Assembly (NCBI RefSeq): GCF_001544535.1
Contig: NZ_FCON02000035.1
Coordinates: forward strand, 1-64,000
Reading direction: 5' to 3'
Length of the DNA stretch: 64,000 nucleotides
Source of the DNA: Caballeronia choica
GTDB lineage: Bacteria > Pseudomonadota > Gammaproteobacteria > Burkholderiales > Burkholderiaceae
Positions within the stretch are counted from its first letter, which is position 1, and each line of letters begins with the position of its first letter. The notes under the pieces are model-generated. The model ran no database searches. It had not been told where the DNA came from and saw only the letters and a list, made by a program, of their open reading frames with translations. Shown here in pieces: positions 45,015-53,950 of this stretch. The position numbers and the translations under genes were made by a program.

Positions 45015-45896
45015 ATGGATAAAATCAGTGTCTTACTGCTCGCGGGCCTGACCAACGGAAGCGTCTACGGCCTGATCGGCCTGTCGCTATCGCTGATCTA
45101 CGGCACGAATCGGGTCATCAATTTCGCGCAGGGCGACTTCGTGATGATCGGCGCGATGTCGGCAATCCTTTTCATGGTCACGTACAGCCTGCCGACGCCC
45201 GTCGCGCTCGTGGCCGTGCTGGCCGTCGTGCTCCTCTGCTCGCTTGCGCTCGAGTTCGCGGTCTATCGCCCGCTGGTCAAGCGCGGTGCACCGCCGCTCA
45301 CGATCATGATCGGGACGCTTGCAGCCGCGATCATCGCAAGCGGCATTGCCTTGCTCATCTGGGGCGCCAACCAGCTCTACGTGCCCAACATCCTGTCGCT
45401 CGATCCGATCACGGTCGGACCGTTGACGACCAACCTCCAGCAGCTTGCGATCGTGGTCGCGTTCGTCGTCTTTTTGCTCATCACCTGGTTCCTGCTGTAT
45501 CGCACGAGCTTCGGCCTGTGCATCCGCGCGACCGGCGCGCAGCCACGCATTGCGCAGTTAATGGGGATCCGCTCGTCGCGCATCGTGCGGTTTGGTTTCA
45601 TGTTCAGCGCGTTCGTCAGCGGCATCTCGGGTGTGCTGATCGGGCCGCTCCTGGGCGGCCAGGTGTCGATGGGCGTCGCGCTGACCGTCAAGGGCTTCAT
45701 GGCGGCGATCCTCGGGGGGCTCGGCAGTCCGTTTGCAGCGGCGGCTGGCGGCCTTGTCATCGGCGTGCTGGAGACGTTCGTGGCGGGGTACGGCAGCAGT
45801 CTCTATGCCGAGCCGATCATCTTTCTCCTAATCCTTCTTGTCCTGCTGGTTCGCCCGTTCGGCCTGCTGGGCGACTTCGAGGCAGTCCGGCGATGA
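45015..45896 (+). CDS. livH: Liv-type ABC permease (LivH)
   Basis: A 293-residue inner-membrane permease. About eight hydrophobic segments and the family sequences LLAGLTNGSVYGLIGLSLSL and RATGAQPRIAQLMGI are present. It pairs with the next permease. It overlaps livM by 4 nt. Together with livK, livM and two ATPases it forms a complete HAAT importer. Confidence 0.9.
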   Translation: MDKISVLLLAGLTNGSVYGLIGLSLSLIYGTNRVINFAQGDFVMIGAMSAILFMVTYSLPTPVALVAVLAVVLLCSLALEFAVYRPLVKRGAPPLTIMIGTLAAAIIASGIALLIWGANQLYVPNILSLDPITVGPLTTNLQQLAIVVAFVVFLLITWFLLYRTSFGLCIRATGAQPRIAQLMGIRSSRIVRFGFMFSAFVSGISGVLIGPLLGGQVSMGVALTVKGFMAAILGGLGSPFAAAAGGLVIGVLETFVAGYGSSLYAEPIIFLLILLVLLVRPFGLLGDFEAVRR

Positions 45897-46915
45897 GACA
45901 AGCATCCACTCAATCCGCTTCCTGGCAAGTGCGCGCGCCATTCGTCCTGTTCCTGGTCGTCGCGCTGGCGGCGCCGATGCTTCTCACCACCGGGTTCCAG
46001 TTGCGCATCGTGTCGCTCATCTGCATCTACGCGATCCTCAGCATGGGTTTCAACCTGCTCTATGGCTACGCGGGGCAGATCGCGATGGGCCATCAGGGCT
46101 TCTTCGCGATTGCCGCCTATGGATACGCGCTGCTGCAACTGAAGGCGGGATTTTCGCCGCTGGCCGCGCTGCCGGTGAGTCTTCTGATTTGCGCGTTCGT
46201 CGCGCTCATGATCGGTATTCCGCTGCTCAGGCTGCGCACGCACTACCTCGCGATGGCGACGCTCTGCTTCGGCCTCGTCATTTCCGGCGTGGCGAATCGC
46301 TGGATCGACGTGACGGGCGGCACGGGCGGCCTGCTGATTCCGGCGATCACGATCGGCGAGCGCACCATGGATCGCACGACGCTCTACTACGTGATCGTAG
46401 CCGCGACGGCGGTCGTGCTTGCGCTGCAGAACTTCATCGTGTCGAGCCATCTTGGCCGGTCGCTGCAGGCAATCCGCGATGACGACAAAGCCGCCGCCGC
46501 GCTCGGCGTCAACGTGGCCGTGCAGAAGCTGCGTGTGTTCGTGCTGAGCGCGGTGATCGCGGGCCTCGCGGGCATCGGTTTCGCGGTGGTCAGCCGGCAG
46601 GTCAGTCCGAGCATGGGCGAATTTCCGATTCTCGTATCGATGCTGACGATCGCCGTGGTCGGCGGTCTCGGCACGCGCTATGGGCCGATTCTCGGCTCGA
46701 TCGTCGTCGTGGTTGCGCCGCAATTCCTCGCGCGCTTCGGCGAACTCGAGACGCTGGTCTATGGCCTGTGCCTGCTGCTGTTCCTGATCTTCATGCCGCA
46801 TGGGCTGTCGGGAATGGTCAGGTCGCTCGCATCGAGGCAAAGGACCGGGTTCGCGCGAAGTTCACCGCCGCGACTGCCCAAGCGTCAGCACGTCAAGAAA
46901 GGAGTCGGACGATGA
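45893..46915 (+). CDS. livM: Liv-type ABC permease (LivM)
   Basis: A 340-residue permease with about nine membrane helices. The family blocks SMGFNLLYGYAGQIAMGHQGFF and AIRDDDKAAAALGVNV are recognisable. It starts at ATG 45893 overlapping livH and ends overlapping livG by 4 nt (46912). It forms the second transmembrane subunit of the importer. Its C-terminal tail is basic, rich in Arg/Lys. Confidence 0.9.
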   Translation: MRQASTQSASWQVRAPFVLFLVVALAAPMLLTTGFQLRIVSLICIYAILSMGFNLLYGYAGQIAMGHQGFFAIAAYGYALLQLKAGFSPLAALPVSLLICAFVALMIGIPLLRLRTHYLAMATLCFGLVISGVANRWIDVTGGTGGLLIPAITIGERTMDRTTLYYVIVAATAVVLALQNFIVSSHLGRSLQAIRDDDKAAAALGVNVAVQKLRVFVLSAVIAGLAGIGFAVVSRQVSPSMGEFPILVSMLTIAVVGGLGTRYGPILGSIVVVVAPQFLARFGELETLVYGLCLLLFLIFMPHGLSGMVRSLASRQRTGFARSSPPRLPKRQHVKKGVGR

Positions 46916-47727
46916 GAACACAGACCGCACCGCGAACGCCCATCGACGCACCGCAACTCATGTCGATCCAGGGCGGCGTGAAGCGCTTCGGCGGACTGGT
47001 TGCCGTCGACAACGTCTCGTTCGAAGTCCGACAGGGCGAGGCCGTCGGGCTGATCGGACCGAACGGCGCGGGCAAGTCGACGACGTTCAACCTCATCACG
47101 GGGGTGGACGCGCTCTCCTCCGGCGAGATCTTCTTCAAGCAAGACAACATCACGAACCAGCCGCTTCATCGCCGCAGCGCGATGGGGATGGCGCGCACAT
47201 TCCAGATCGTGCGCCTGTTCAGCGGCCTGACCGTGCTCGAGAACGTGATGCTCGGATTTCATCCGCAACTCGTGGACGGCTTCATCCCGTCGCTCCTGCG
47301 TTTTCGCAAGGTGGCTGCTGATGAGCGCCGGTGCGCTCGCCGGGCGATGGAGCTGCTGCAGTTCGTCGGCCTCGCGCAGCGCGCGGACGACATGATTTCG
47401 CATCTGCCGCACGGGCAGCAGAGGCTTGTCGAGATCGCCCGGGCGCTTGCGAGCGACCCGGGCATCCTGCTCCTCGATGAACCCGCCGCCGGCCTGAACG
47501 ATGAAGAGACGGAGGGACTCGGCAGGATGCTGCGCCAGCTCAACGACGACGGCCTCACCATCCTGATCGTCGAGCACGATATTGGATTCATCATGAGCCT
47601 GTGCCATCGCATCGTCGTGCTCGATCATGGCGCCAAGATCGCCGAAGGGGACGCGGCTTCGGTGCAGAGCAATCCGAAGGTCATCGAAGCCTATCTGGGA
47701 ACCGGAGGCGCACATGCTAAAAATTGA
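46912..47727 (+). CDS. livG: Liv-type ABC ATPase (LivG)
   Basis: A 271-residue ATPase. The Walker A GPNGAGKSTTF lies near residue 51, the ABC signature is LPHGQQRLVEIARAL, and Walker B is ILLLDEPAAGL. It begins at ATG 46912, overlaps livM by 4 nt, and overlaps livF by 14 nt. It drives transport by the LivH/LivM pore. The N-terminal 15 residues are unlike other LivG proteins but harmless. Confidence 0.92.
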   Translation: MRTQTAPRTPIDAPQLMSIQGGVKRFGGLVAVDNVSFEVRQGEAVGLIGPNGAGKSTTFNLITGVDALSSGEIFFKQDNITNQPLHRRSAMGMARTFQIVRLFSGLTVLENVMLGFHPQLVDGFIPSLLRFRKVAADERRCARRAMELLQFVGLAQRADDMISHLPHGQQRLVEIARALASDPGILLLDEPAAGLNDEETEGLGRMLRQLNDDGLTILIVEHDIGFIMSLCHRIVVLDHGAKIAEGDAASVQSNPKVIEAYLGTGGAHAKN

Positions 47728-48424
47728 AGGACTGCGTGCCGGGTACAAGGGCACCGAAGCGCTGCATGGCATCTCGTTGGAAATACGCGAGGGCACCATC
47801 GTCTCCGCGGTCGGTGCCAATGGCGCGGGCAAGTCGACGCTCATCAACGCCATTTCCCGATTGGTCGATATCAATGCCGGGTCCATCACGTTCGACGGGA
47901 AGAACATCGTCAAGCTCTCGGCGCCTGAAGTGGTCGAACTTGGGATCGTGCAGGTCCCGGAGGGGCGGCAGGTCTTCGCTGCGTTGACGGTGACGGAGAA
48001 CCTGCGGCTCGGCTTTCACCGCTTGCGGCATCGCGGCGACAAGTCGCTCTTTCGCGATCGCCTCGATTACGTGTATGAACTCTTTCCAAAGCTCAAGGAA
48101 CGTGCGGATCAACGCGCCATCACGCTGAGCGGCGGAGAGCAGTCGATGGTGGCGCTCGGACGCGCGCTGATGGCCGACCCGAAGCTGCTCCTGCTCGACG
48201 AGCCGTCGCTCGGGCTTGCTCCGCTCGTGGTCGAACGCATGTTCGAGGTGTTGCAGGTCCTGCGCAGAACCGGCCTGACCATTCTTCTCGTCGAGCAACA
48301 TGCAGACGAAGCGCTGGCGCTCTCGGACTATGGCTATGTTCTGTCGGTCGGGAACATCGCGGCCGAAGGCACCGGTGAATCGCTGCGCAATCACGAAGCG
48401 ATCCAGCAAGCGTATCTGGGTTAG
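47714..48424 (+). CDS. livF: Liv-type ABC ATPase (LivF)
   Basis: A 236-residue ATPase. Walker A GANGAGKSTLI, signature LSGGEQSMVALGRAL and Walker B LLLLDEPSLGL are present. It starts inside the livG 3' end at ATG 47714 and is the last of the five importer genes. A flavoprotein dehydrogenase follows 20 nt later, on the same transcript by position. Confidence 0.92.
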   Translation: MLKIEGLRAGYKGTEALHGISLEIREGTIVSAVGANGAGKSTLINAISRLVDINAGSITFDGKNIVKLSAPEVVELGIVQVPEGRQVFAALTVTENLRLGFHRLRHRGDKSLFRDRLDYVYELFPKLKERADQRAITLSGGEQSMVALGRALMADPKLLLLDEPSLGLAPLVVERMFEVLQVLRRTGLTILLVEQHADEALALSDYGYVLSVGNIAAEGTGESLRNHEAIQQAYLG

Positions 48425-48444
48425 ACCGAGGAGGAGAAGAACAC

Positions 48445-49878
48445 ATGACGCTCAGTGTGGATTTTGCGATTGTCGGAGGCGGACTTGCGGGGCTCGTCGC
48501 CGCCAACACGGCGGTGGAACTCGGGTGTTCCGCGGTGCTGCTGGAAGCCGGCCGCGAGGAGCGCTATCCCGCCAACTCCCGCTATGCAGGCGGCGTGTTT
48601 CATCTCGCGTTTCGCGACATCGAGACCGAGCGCGACGTCTTGCAGGAAGCGATCGTCCAAGCGTGCGAGGGCTTGCAGGACGTGGCTCTCGCGACGGCGC
48701 TGGCAACCGACGGCGCGCGCGTCGTCAAATGGCTGATGGAGCACGGCGCTCAGTTCGGGCGGGGCGGCGAATATCCGTTCATGGGCCACATGCTCAAGCC
48801 GTTTAGCTTGCGCGAGACCGGCTTTCAGAATCACTGGCGAGGCAAGGGCGGCGATCTGCTGCTGCAACGCCTGGAAGCATCGTTTATTGCTTCTGGCGGG
48901 CGATTCATTCGAGGCGCACGGGCGCGCGATCTTCGAATGACGGACGGACGATGTTCAGGGGTGACGGCACGGACCGCAAACGGCGACGAACTGCTAATCG
49001 AAGCGCGCGCTGTGCTGCTTGCCGATGGCGGATTTCAGGGCAATGCGGACATGGTCCGCGAATTCATTTCGCCTCGGCCCGAGCACCTCTGCAAGCGAGG
49101 CGCGGGCACTGGCATGGGCGACGGCATCCGCATGGCGCATTCGGCCGGCGCCGCGCTCACGGGCATGGACAAGTTCTACGGTCACGTGCAATGCGCGGGC
49201 GCGCTGCACGACGAATCGCTGTGGCCGTATCCGGTGCTGGATATCGTGGCGTCGGCGGCGATCGTCGTGGATGGAACGGGGAGGCGCTTCACCGACGAAG
49301 GCCTGGGTGGTGTAGCGGTCGCCAATGCGATCGCGGCGCTCGACGAACCTTTGTCGTCGTTTGTGATTCTCGATGATGCCATCTGGGCGGGACCGGGCGG
49401 CGCGTTTCTGTTGCCGCCGAACCCTGCACTGCAGCGCCTCGGCGCGACCATCCATCGGGCGGACGGTATCGATGCGCTCGCCTTGAAACTCGGCATGCAG
49501 CCGGACACGCTGAAACAAACCGTGCAGGAATATAACGCAGCCCTGTCAAGCGGCCATCCGGAAACGCTTCGCCCACGACGCACGGTCAGGCCCGCGACGC
49601 TCTCGACAGCGCCATTGCCGATACACGGCCCCGGCTATCTCGCGATCCCTCTTTGCGCGGGTATCACCTACACGATGGGCGGCATCGTCATCGACGCAGA
49701 CGGGCAAGCGCTCGACGAACAGCATCGTCCGATACCCGGCCTCTATGCGGCGGGCGCGACGACAGGCGGAATCGAAGGGGGGGCGAACGCGGGATATGTC
49801 GGCGGCCTGGCGAAGGCGGCCGTGTTCGGTCTGCGCTCCGCCGAAGCGATGGCGCGCGAGTTGCAGGTGAGCGGGTAA
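48445..49878 (+). CDS. FAD-dependent dehydrogenase, fumarate reductase/KSTD-like
   Basis: A 477-residue flavoprotein with FAD motif FAIVGGGLAGLVAANTAVEL at the N-terminus and GITYTMGGIVIDADGQ plus GLYAAGATTGGIEGG at the C-terminus, typical of the FAD_binding_2 (fumarate reductase, tricarballylate or ketosteroid dehydrogenase) family. It has no signal peptide and no heme motif, so it is cytoplasmic. It would introduce or remove a double bond in a pathway compound. The start ATG 48445 has GAGGAGGAG upstream. It sits directly after the importer genes, hinting that it acts on the imported substrate. Confidence 0.83.
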   Translation: MTLSVDFAIVGGGLAGLVAANTAVELGCSAVLLEAGREERYPANSRYAGGVFHLAFRDIETERDVLQEAIVQACEGLQDVALATALATDGARVVKWLMEHGAQFGRGGEYPFMGHMLKPFSLRETGFQNHWRGKGGDLLLQRLEASFIASGGRFIRGARARDLRMTDGRCSGVTARTANGDELLIEARAVLLADGGFQGNADMVREFISPRPEHLCKRGAGTGMGDGIRMAHSAGAALTGMDKFYGHVQCAGALHDESLWPYPVLDIVASAAIVVDGTGRRFTDEGLGGVAVANAIAALDEPLSSFVILDDAIWAGPGGAFLLPPNPALQRLGATIHRADGIDALALKLGMQPDTLKQTVQEYNAALSSGHPETLRPRRTVRPATLSTAPLPIHGPGYLAIPLCAGITYTMGGIVIDADGQALDEQHRPIPGLYAAGATTGGIEGGANAGYVGGLAKAAVFGLRSAEAMARELQVSG

Positions 49879-49891
49879 TCCTCTTCGACGC

Positions 49892-49925
49892 GGCGGCGGG
49901 ACCATCAGCGTGCCGGGCCGCCGCC
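49892..49925. terminator. Hairpin between convergent FAD dehydrogenase and GntR genes
   Basis: Arms GGCGGCGG (49892-49899) and CCGCCGCC (49918-49925) flank an 18-nt loop in a 54-nt gap between two convergent gene ends. No U tract is seen. It could terminate either transcript. Confidence 0.4.
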
Positions 49926-49932
49926 ACTCGAT

Positions 49933-50745
49933 TCAGCCCGCGCGCTTCGAATCCGGTTGCTGTTGCGCGAGATAGTGCCGTTGCAGCGCCTTGAGATGCG
50001 TTTCCATTTCGGCGGCAGCCTTGTCCTCGTCGCGTGCCGCGAGGTATTTCAGCAGGCGGCGACGTGAGGGCATGACCGAACTGTCGGACAACGGCAGGAC
50101 CACTTTGAGCAGCTGCTCTTGAATCTCGACGAGCGCGTCCGTCAGAATGACCAGCACCGGGTTGCGCGCGGTGCGCGCAAGCAGCCGGTGGAAATTGAGG
50201 TTGATGCGGACGCGTTCCTGAACGTCGCCCGCAGCGACCGCCACTTCGCTTTGCCGGACGTTTTCGCGCAAGGCTTCGAAGTCCTCCTCCGTTCCGCGCT
50301 GGCAGGCAAACCGCGTCGCCGCCACGCTCACGATGAGGCGCGCTTCAGTCAGGTCCGCCGGCCGGATCGCCCCGAGCCGGAACAGATCGTAAAAGCCAGC
50401 AATCACGGCGTCGCCCTGGCCTTCGCGCACGAATGCGCCGCCGGTGGCCCCCTTCCGAAACTCGAGCACGCCGGCCATTTCGAGCGAGCGTAGCGCCTCT
50501 CTGACCGTGTTGCGGCTCAGGCTGAATTGCTCGGCCAGCTCCCGCTCGGGCGGCAGGCGATCGCCGGGTTGCAGCGCGCCGCTTGTCAACTGCCCGCGAA
50601 TCTGGTCGGCGACTGCCTCGAACGCGCGCCGCGTCTGCACCGGCGCGTAGGCCTGGGCTGGACGCGCGGGCAATGGCGCTGCGTTTTCAGTGGCAGCTTC
50701 AGTCGGGCGCTTCGGTGCGCGGCTGCTGGTGTTGGCGGTTTTCAA
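49933..50745 (-). CDS. GntR-family regulator, FCD subfamily; candidate master of module 2
   Basis: A 270-residue regulator. The winged helix spans residues about 35-105 (AVADQIRGQLTSGALQ, ELAEQFSLSRNTVREALRSL), and the FCD ligand domain follows (EARLIVSVAATRFACQRGT, NLNFHRLLARTARN). The start codon of the frame is TTG with a poor ribosome site, and the true start may be slightly different. It is divergent from the crotonase/SDR/dehydrogenase operon. Seven PdhR/FadR-like operators in module 2 match what such a protein would bind. It is most likely a repressor released by a pathway acid or acyl-CoA. Confidence 0.88.
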   Translation of the reverse strand: MKTANTSSRAPKRPTEAATENAAPLPARPAQAYAPVQTRRAFEAVADQIRGQLTSGALQPGDRLPPERELAEQFSLSRNTVREALRSLEMAGVLEFRKGATGGAFVREGQGDAVIAGFYDLFRLGAIRPADLTEARLIVSVAATRFACQRGTEEDFEALRENVRQSEVAVAAGDVQERVRINLNFHRLLARTARNPVLVILTDALVEIQEQLLKVVLPLSDSSVMPSRRRLLKYLAARDEDKAAAEMETHLKALQRHYLAQQQPDSKRAG

Positions 50746-50865
50746 TGGCTAATCCATTCACGTTATTTCGCTGATGCTAACTCTCGGCGCGTGATTCATC
50801 AAGTCGGCAATCGAGCCGACGAACCGAAGCCCACTGAAAGACACCATTCCTAGCACTTTCGCCAC

Positions 50866-50915
50866 TTGACACGCTCCACGATCTTCGAGAGTATTATCCA
50901 AAGGTTCATCCAATG
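50866..50915 (+). promoter_or_regulatory. Module 2 promoter C with operator (crotonase operon)
   Basis: TTGACA (50866-50871), then AGTATT at 18 nt or TATTAT at 20 nt, then operator AAGGTTCATCCAATG at 50901-50915, identical in 15 of 15 bases to those of promoters A and B. The GntR gene lies 156 nt away on the other strand. It controls the crotonase, SDR and acyl-CoA dehydrogenase genes. Confidence 0.78.
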
Positions 50916-51004
50916 GACCAAATAAAAAGCGACATGGATGAACGCACCGATCGGCCCGCCCCATCCAACCGGGGGCGGGTTGCACAACCTTCAAAGGACG
51001 AGCG

Positions 51005-51883
51005 ATGAGTGAAGATTTGAGAGACCTGGTGAAGTACGAGGCGCGGGACGGCCGGGCATACATCACGTTTTGCCGCGACGAAAAGCGCAATGCGCTGACC
51101 TACGAAATGTTCGATCGCCTGATGGAACACATGGAATGCGCCGAACGCGACGACGACGTGCGCGTCGTCATCTTCCGCGGCGAGGGCCGGGACTTTTCGA
51201 CGGGGCACGATCTCGGCCAGGTCGGCGGCGCGGAATACGGCTTTTCGAAGGAGCCGGGCGCGCGCCGGCCGAGCCAGCGCATCCGTCTGAGCTTCGATAA
51301 GCACCACGTCGAACAGTTTCGGCAGATCCTGTATTGCACCAAGCCGACCCTCTCACTGGTGCAGGGCTATTGCGTCGGCGCGGGGCTCTATATCGTCGAG
51401 GCGAGCGACCTGGCCATCGCAGCCGAGGACGCGAAGATCGGCCATCCTGAGCAGAAGATGGGACTCGCGGGCGCTTCGTACATGACGAGCGTCAACATCC
51501 TCGCGATGGGCCCGAAGAAAGCGCGCGAACTGCTGTTGCTTGGCGAAACGATGAACGGAATCGAGGCAGCGCGGCTCGGGCTCGTGAACAAGGCCGTGCC
51601 TGCCAGCGAACTCGAAGCCGCCGGGGAGGACTGGGCGGAGCGCATCGTGCGTCTCCCGCGTGATGCGATCGCGATCGGCAAGGCCGCCACGCATCTTTCT
51701 CTGGATTCGCTTGGCATGACTTCGCAGTTCGTGCATGGCTACGTGATGCATGCGCTCGGCACCAACATCCGCTACGAACCCGACGAGAACAACTTCATGA
51801 AGGAGCGCCGCAGCAAGGGCGTGACGGGTGCCGCTCACTCGCGTGAGACCCGCTACGAAGGCGGGACGAAGGACGGCCAATGA
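51005..51883 (+). CDS. Crotonase family protein (module 2)
   Basis: A 292-residue crotonase paralogous to the one at 17783 along its whole length. It has DFSTGHDL and GYCVGAGLYIVEASDL, with Tyr129 at the first hydratase glutamate position and Glu149 kept in GHPEQKMG. Both copies share this change, so it is ancestral, not random decay. Hydratase action is uncertain. The gene is the first of the operon under promoter C and is followed by an SDR after 39 nt. Confidence 0.82.
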   Translation: MSEDLRDLVKYEARDGRAYITFCRDEKRNALTYEMFDRLMEHMECAERDDDVRVVIFRGEGRDFSTGHDLGQVGGAEYGFSKEPGARRPSQRIRLSFDKHHVEQFRQILYCTKPTLSLVQGYCVGAGLYIVEASDLAIAAEDAKIGHPEQKMGLAGASYMTSVNILAMGPKKARELLLLGETMNGIEAARLGLVNKAVPASELEAAGEDWAERIVRLPRDAIAIGKAATHLSLDSLGMTSQFVHGYVMHALGTNIRYEPDENNFMKERRSKGVTGAAHSRETRYEGGTKDGQ

Positions 51884-51922
51884 ACGCGCGACACGCAACG
51901 AGCGACATCGAAAGGGGACAAC

Positions 51923-52717
51923 ATGCTTACTGAACTTACCGGCTCGGCGGCCGTTGTGCTCGGCGGCACGAAGGGAATCGGCAGGGCGTCGGTCAAAAAG
52001 CTCGCGCAAAGCGGCGCGAGCGTCGTGATCCAGGGTCGCGACGAAGCGGCGGCCTACGCGCTGATCGAAGAATGCAGCGCGTTCCCCGGCAAGCGGGTGT
52101 TCGTGAACAGCGACCTGCTCACTTACGAAGGCATCGAACGCGCGGTCGAACAAGCCGTCACGCAATTCGGCAAGGTGGATATCGTGGTCGCAAGCGGCGG
52201 CCCGCGCGATCCGAAGCCGAAGCTCTTCGTCGACATGGCGCCGGATGAGGGCATCGCGTGCCTGACGAGCCGTCTGATGCCGCGTCTGAATGCCGTGCAT
52301 GCAGCGACCAAATTCATGCGCGAGCAGAAGTACGGAAAGATCGTCCTCGTCACCACCGACGCCGCGCGCATTCCGACGCCGAGCGAATCGATGATCGGCG
52401 CGGCCGGCGCTTCGATCATGTTTCTCACGCGTGCGCTCGGTGCGGAACTGGCGCATCTCGGCATCCGCATCAACTCTGTGGCGACCACGCTCACCACCGG
52501 CACACCCGCGCACGACCGCTTTCTGGCGGCGAAGGATGCGGGCTCGCAGGAGGTGATCGTCAAGGCATTCACCAAGGCCGAGCAGCGCGTGAAATTCAAA
52601 CTCAACACCGCCGAGGATCTCGCGGAATACATCCTCTATTTGTCGAGCAGGGAGTCGGATCAGGTGTCGGGATCGACCCTTAGCATCAACGGCGGTCTTT
52701 CGTTCCCGAGCTATTGA
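51923..52717 (+). CDS. SDR-family protein lacking the YxxxK pair
   Basis: A 264-residue SDR fold protein. The cofactor motif is AVVLGGTKGIGRASV, and SGGPRD replaces NNAG. At the active-site position the sequence is SMIGAAGASIMFLTR, so the expected Tyr and Lys are Ile158 and Gly162; the catalytic Ser context is VTTDAAR. It therefore cannot use the classical SDR mechanism. A non-redox or alternative reaction, or a binding role, is possible. It lies between the crotonase and acyl-CoA dehydrogenase genes, 35 nt before the latter. Confidence 0.78.
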   Translation: MLTELTGSAAVVLGGTKGIGRASVKKLAQSGASVVIQGRDEAAAYALIEECSAFPGKRVFVNSDLLTYEGIERAVEQAVTQFGKVDIVVASGGPRDPKPKLFVDMAPDEGIACLTSRLMPRLNAVHAATKFMREQKYGKIVLVTTDAARIPTPSESMIGAAGASIMFLTRALGAELAHLGIRINSVATTLTTGTPAHDRFLAAKDAGSQEVIVKAFTKAEQRVKFKLNTAEDLAEYILYLSSRESDQVSGSTLSINGGLSFPSY

Positions 52718-52752
52718 GCAGCGGGCAAACAGCACCGAATGACGGAGTGATT

Positions 52753-53895
52753 ATGCGACTGAATGAAGAGCTCGTTTCCATCCAGGACTCGGTTCGCCGG
52801 ATGGTCCAAAAGGATATCGTGCCGCTCGTGGCTGGCATGGAAGCGAACGACCGCTTTCCGTCCGAACTGGTGCCGATCTTTGGTGACATGGGCCTGCTGC
52901 AACTGTGGCTTCCCGAAGAATATGGCGGCCCGGGCGGCAACCTGAAGACCGTGTGCATCGTGAAGGAGGAGATCGCCAAAGTCTCGCTCGCGGCGGCGAC
53001 GCTGTGCGGGAACAATTCCATCTCGTTCATCTTGCCGATCCTGAACTTCGGCACCGAGGAGCAGAAGCAGCGCTGGCTGCCGCTCGCTGCCGAAGGGCGT
53101 CTCGTTACCGCAATCGCGGTGACCGAACCGCAGGCCGGGTCCGATGTCTCGTCGATCCGCACGCGTGCCGTGAAGGACGGCAACTCGTACGTCATCAACG
53201 GTCAGAAGAACTGGATCACGTGGGGCGGTTACGCGCATTACATCCTGCTGTTCGCGCGCACCTCGGAGGCAAGCGGCTCGGACGGCATCAGCGCGTTCCT
53301 TGTCGATACGAAAACCCCCGGCTTTCGCCTCGGGCGGCAGGAGCACAAGATGGGACGCCATGGCGCGCCGAACCATGAGCTCTTCTTCGACGACATGCGC
53401 ATTGACGCCGACTGTCTGTTGGGTGAAGAAGGCCAGGGTTTCAAGGCCTGCATGAAAGTGCTCGACCTGAACCGCCCGACCATCGCGGCGACTTCGCTCG
53501 GATTGGCACAGGGTGCGCTCGACGTGTCCGTGGCCTATGCGAAGGAGCGCAAGCAGTTCGGTCGTGCCATCGCGGAGTTCCAGGGCATGCAGTTCAAGCT
53601 CGCCGACATGGCGATCAAGATCGAGGCCGCCCGCAACTTGCTCTACAACTGTGCCGACGAGATCGACTCGGGCGACCACTCGCGCCTGAACATGCTCTCG
53701 TCGATCACCAAGTGCTTCGTCACCGACATCGCGATGGAAGTCACCACCGAAGCAGTGCAGGTGCTCGGCAGCTACGGTTACTCGAAGGAGTTTCCAGTCG
53801 AGCGGATGATGCGCGACGCGAAGCTGAACCAGATCATCGAAGGGACTAACGAGATTCATCGGCTGATCGTCGCGCGCAGATTGCTTGCGGACTGA
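52753..53895 (+). CDS. Acyl-CoA dehydrogenase (module 2)
   Basis: A 380-residue FAD acyl-CoA dehydrogenase of exactly the length of the module 1 enzyme. VTEPQAGSDVSSIRT, INGQKNWITWG, ERKQFGRAIAEFQ and IIEGTNEIHRLIVARR are visible. ATG 52753 (MRLNEEL) has CGGAG upstream; the frame is open from 52714. The electron acceptor would be an ETF, but the ETF genes next to it survive only as a 30-codon remnant. Confidence 0.9.
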   Translation: MRLNEELVSIQDSVRRMVQKDIVPLVAGMEANDRFPSELVPIFGDMGLLQLWLPEEYGGPGGNLKTVCIVKEEIAKVSLAAATLCGNNSISFILPILNFGTEEQKQRWLPLAAEGRLVTAIAVTEPQAGSDVSSIRTRAVKDGNSYVINGQKNWITWGGYAHYILLFARTSEASGSDGISAFLVDTKTPGFRLGRQEHKMGRHGAPNHELFFDDMRIDADCLLGEEGQGFKACMKVLDLNRPTIAATSLGLAQGALDVSVAYAKERKQFGRAIAEFQGMQFKLADMAIKIEAARNLLYNCADEIDSGDHSRLNMLSSITKCFVTDIAMEVTTEAVQVLGSYGYSKEFPVERMMRDAKLNQIIEGTNEIHRLIVARRLLAD

Positions 53896-53950
53896 CGATG
53901 GCACTCGAATCGAAGTACTGGGAACGCGCAAACGAACGGGAGAAGACACG

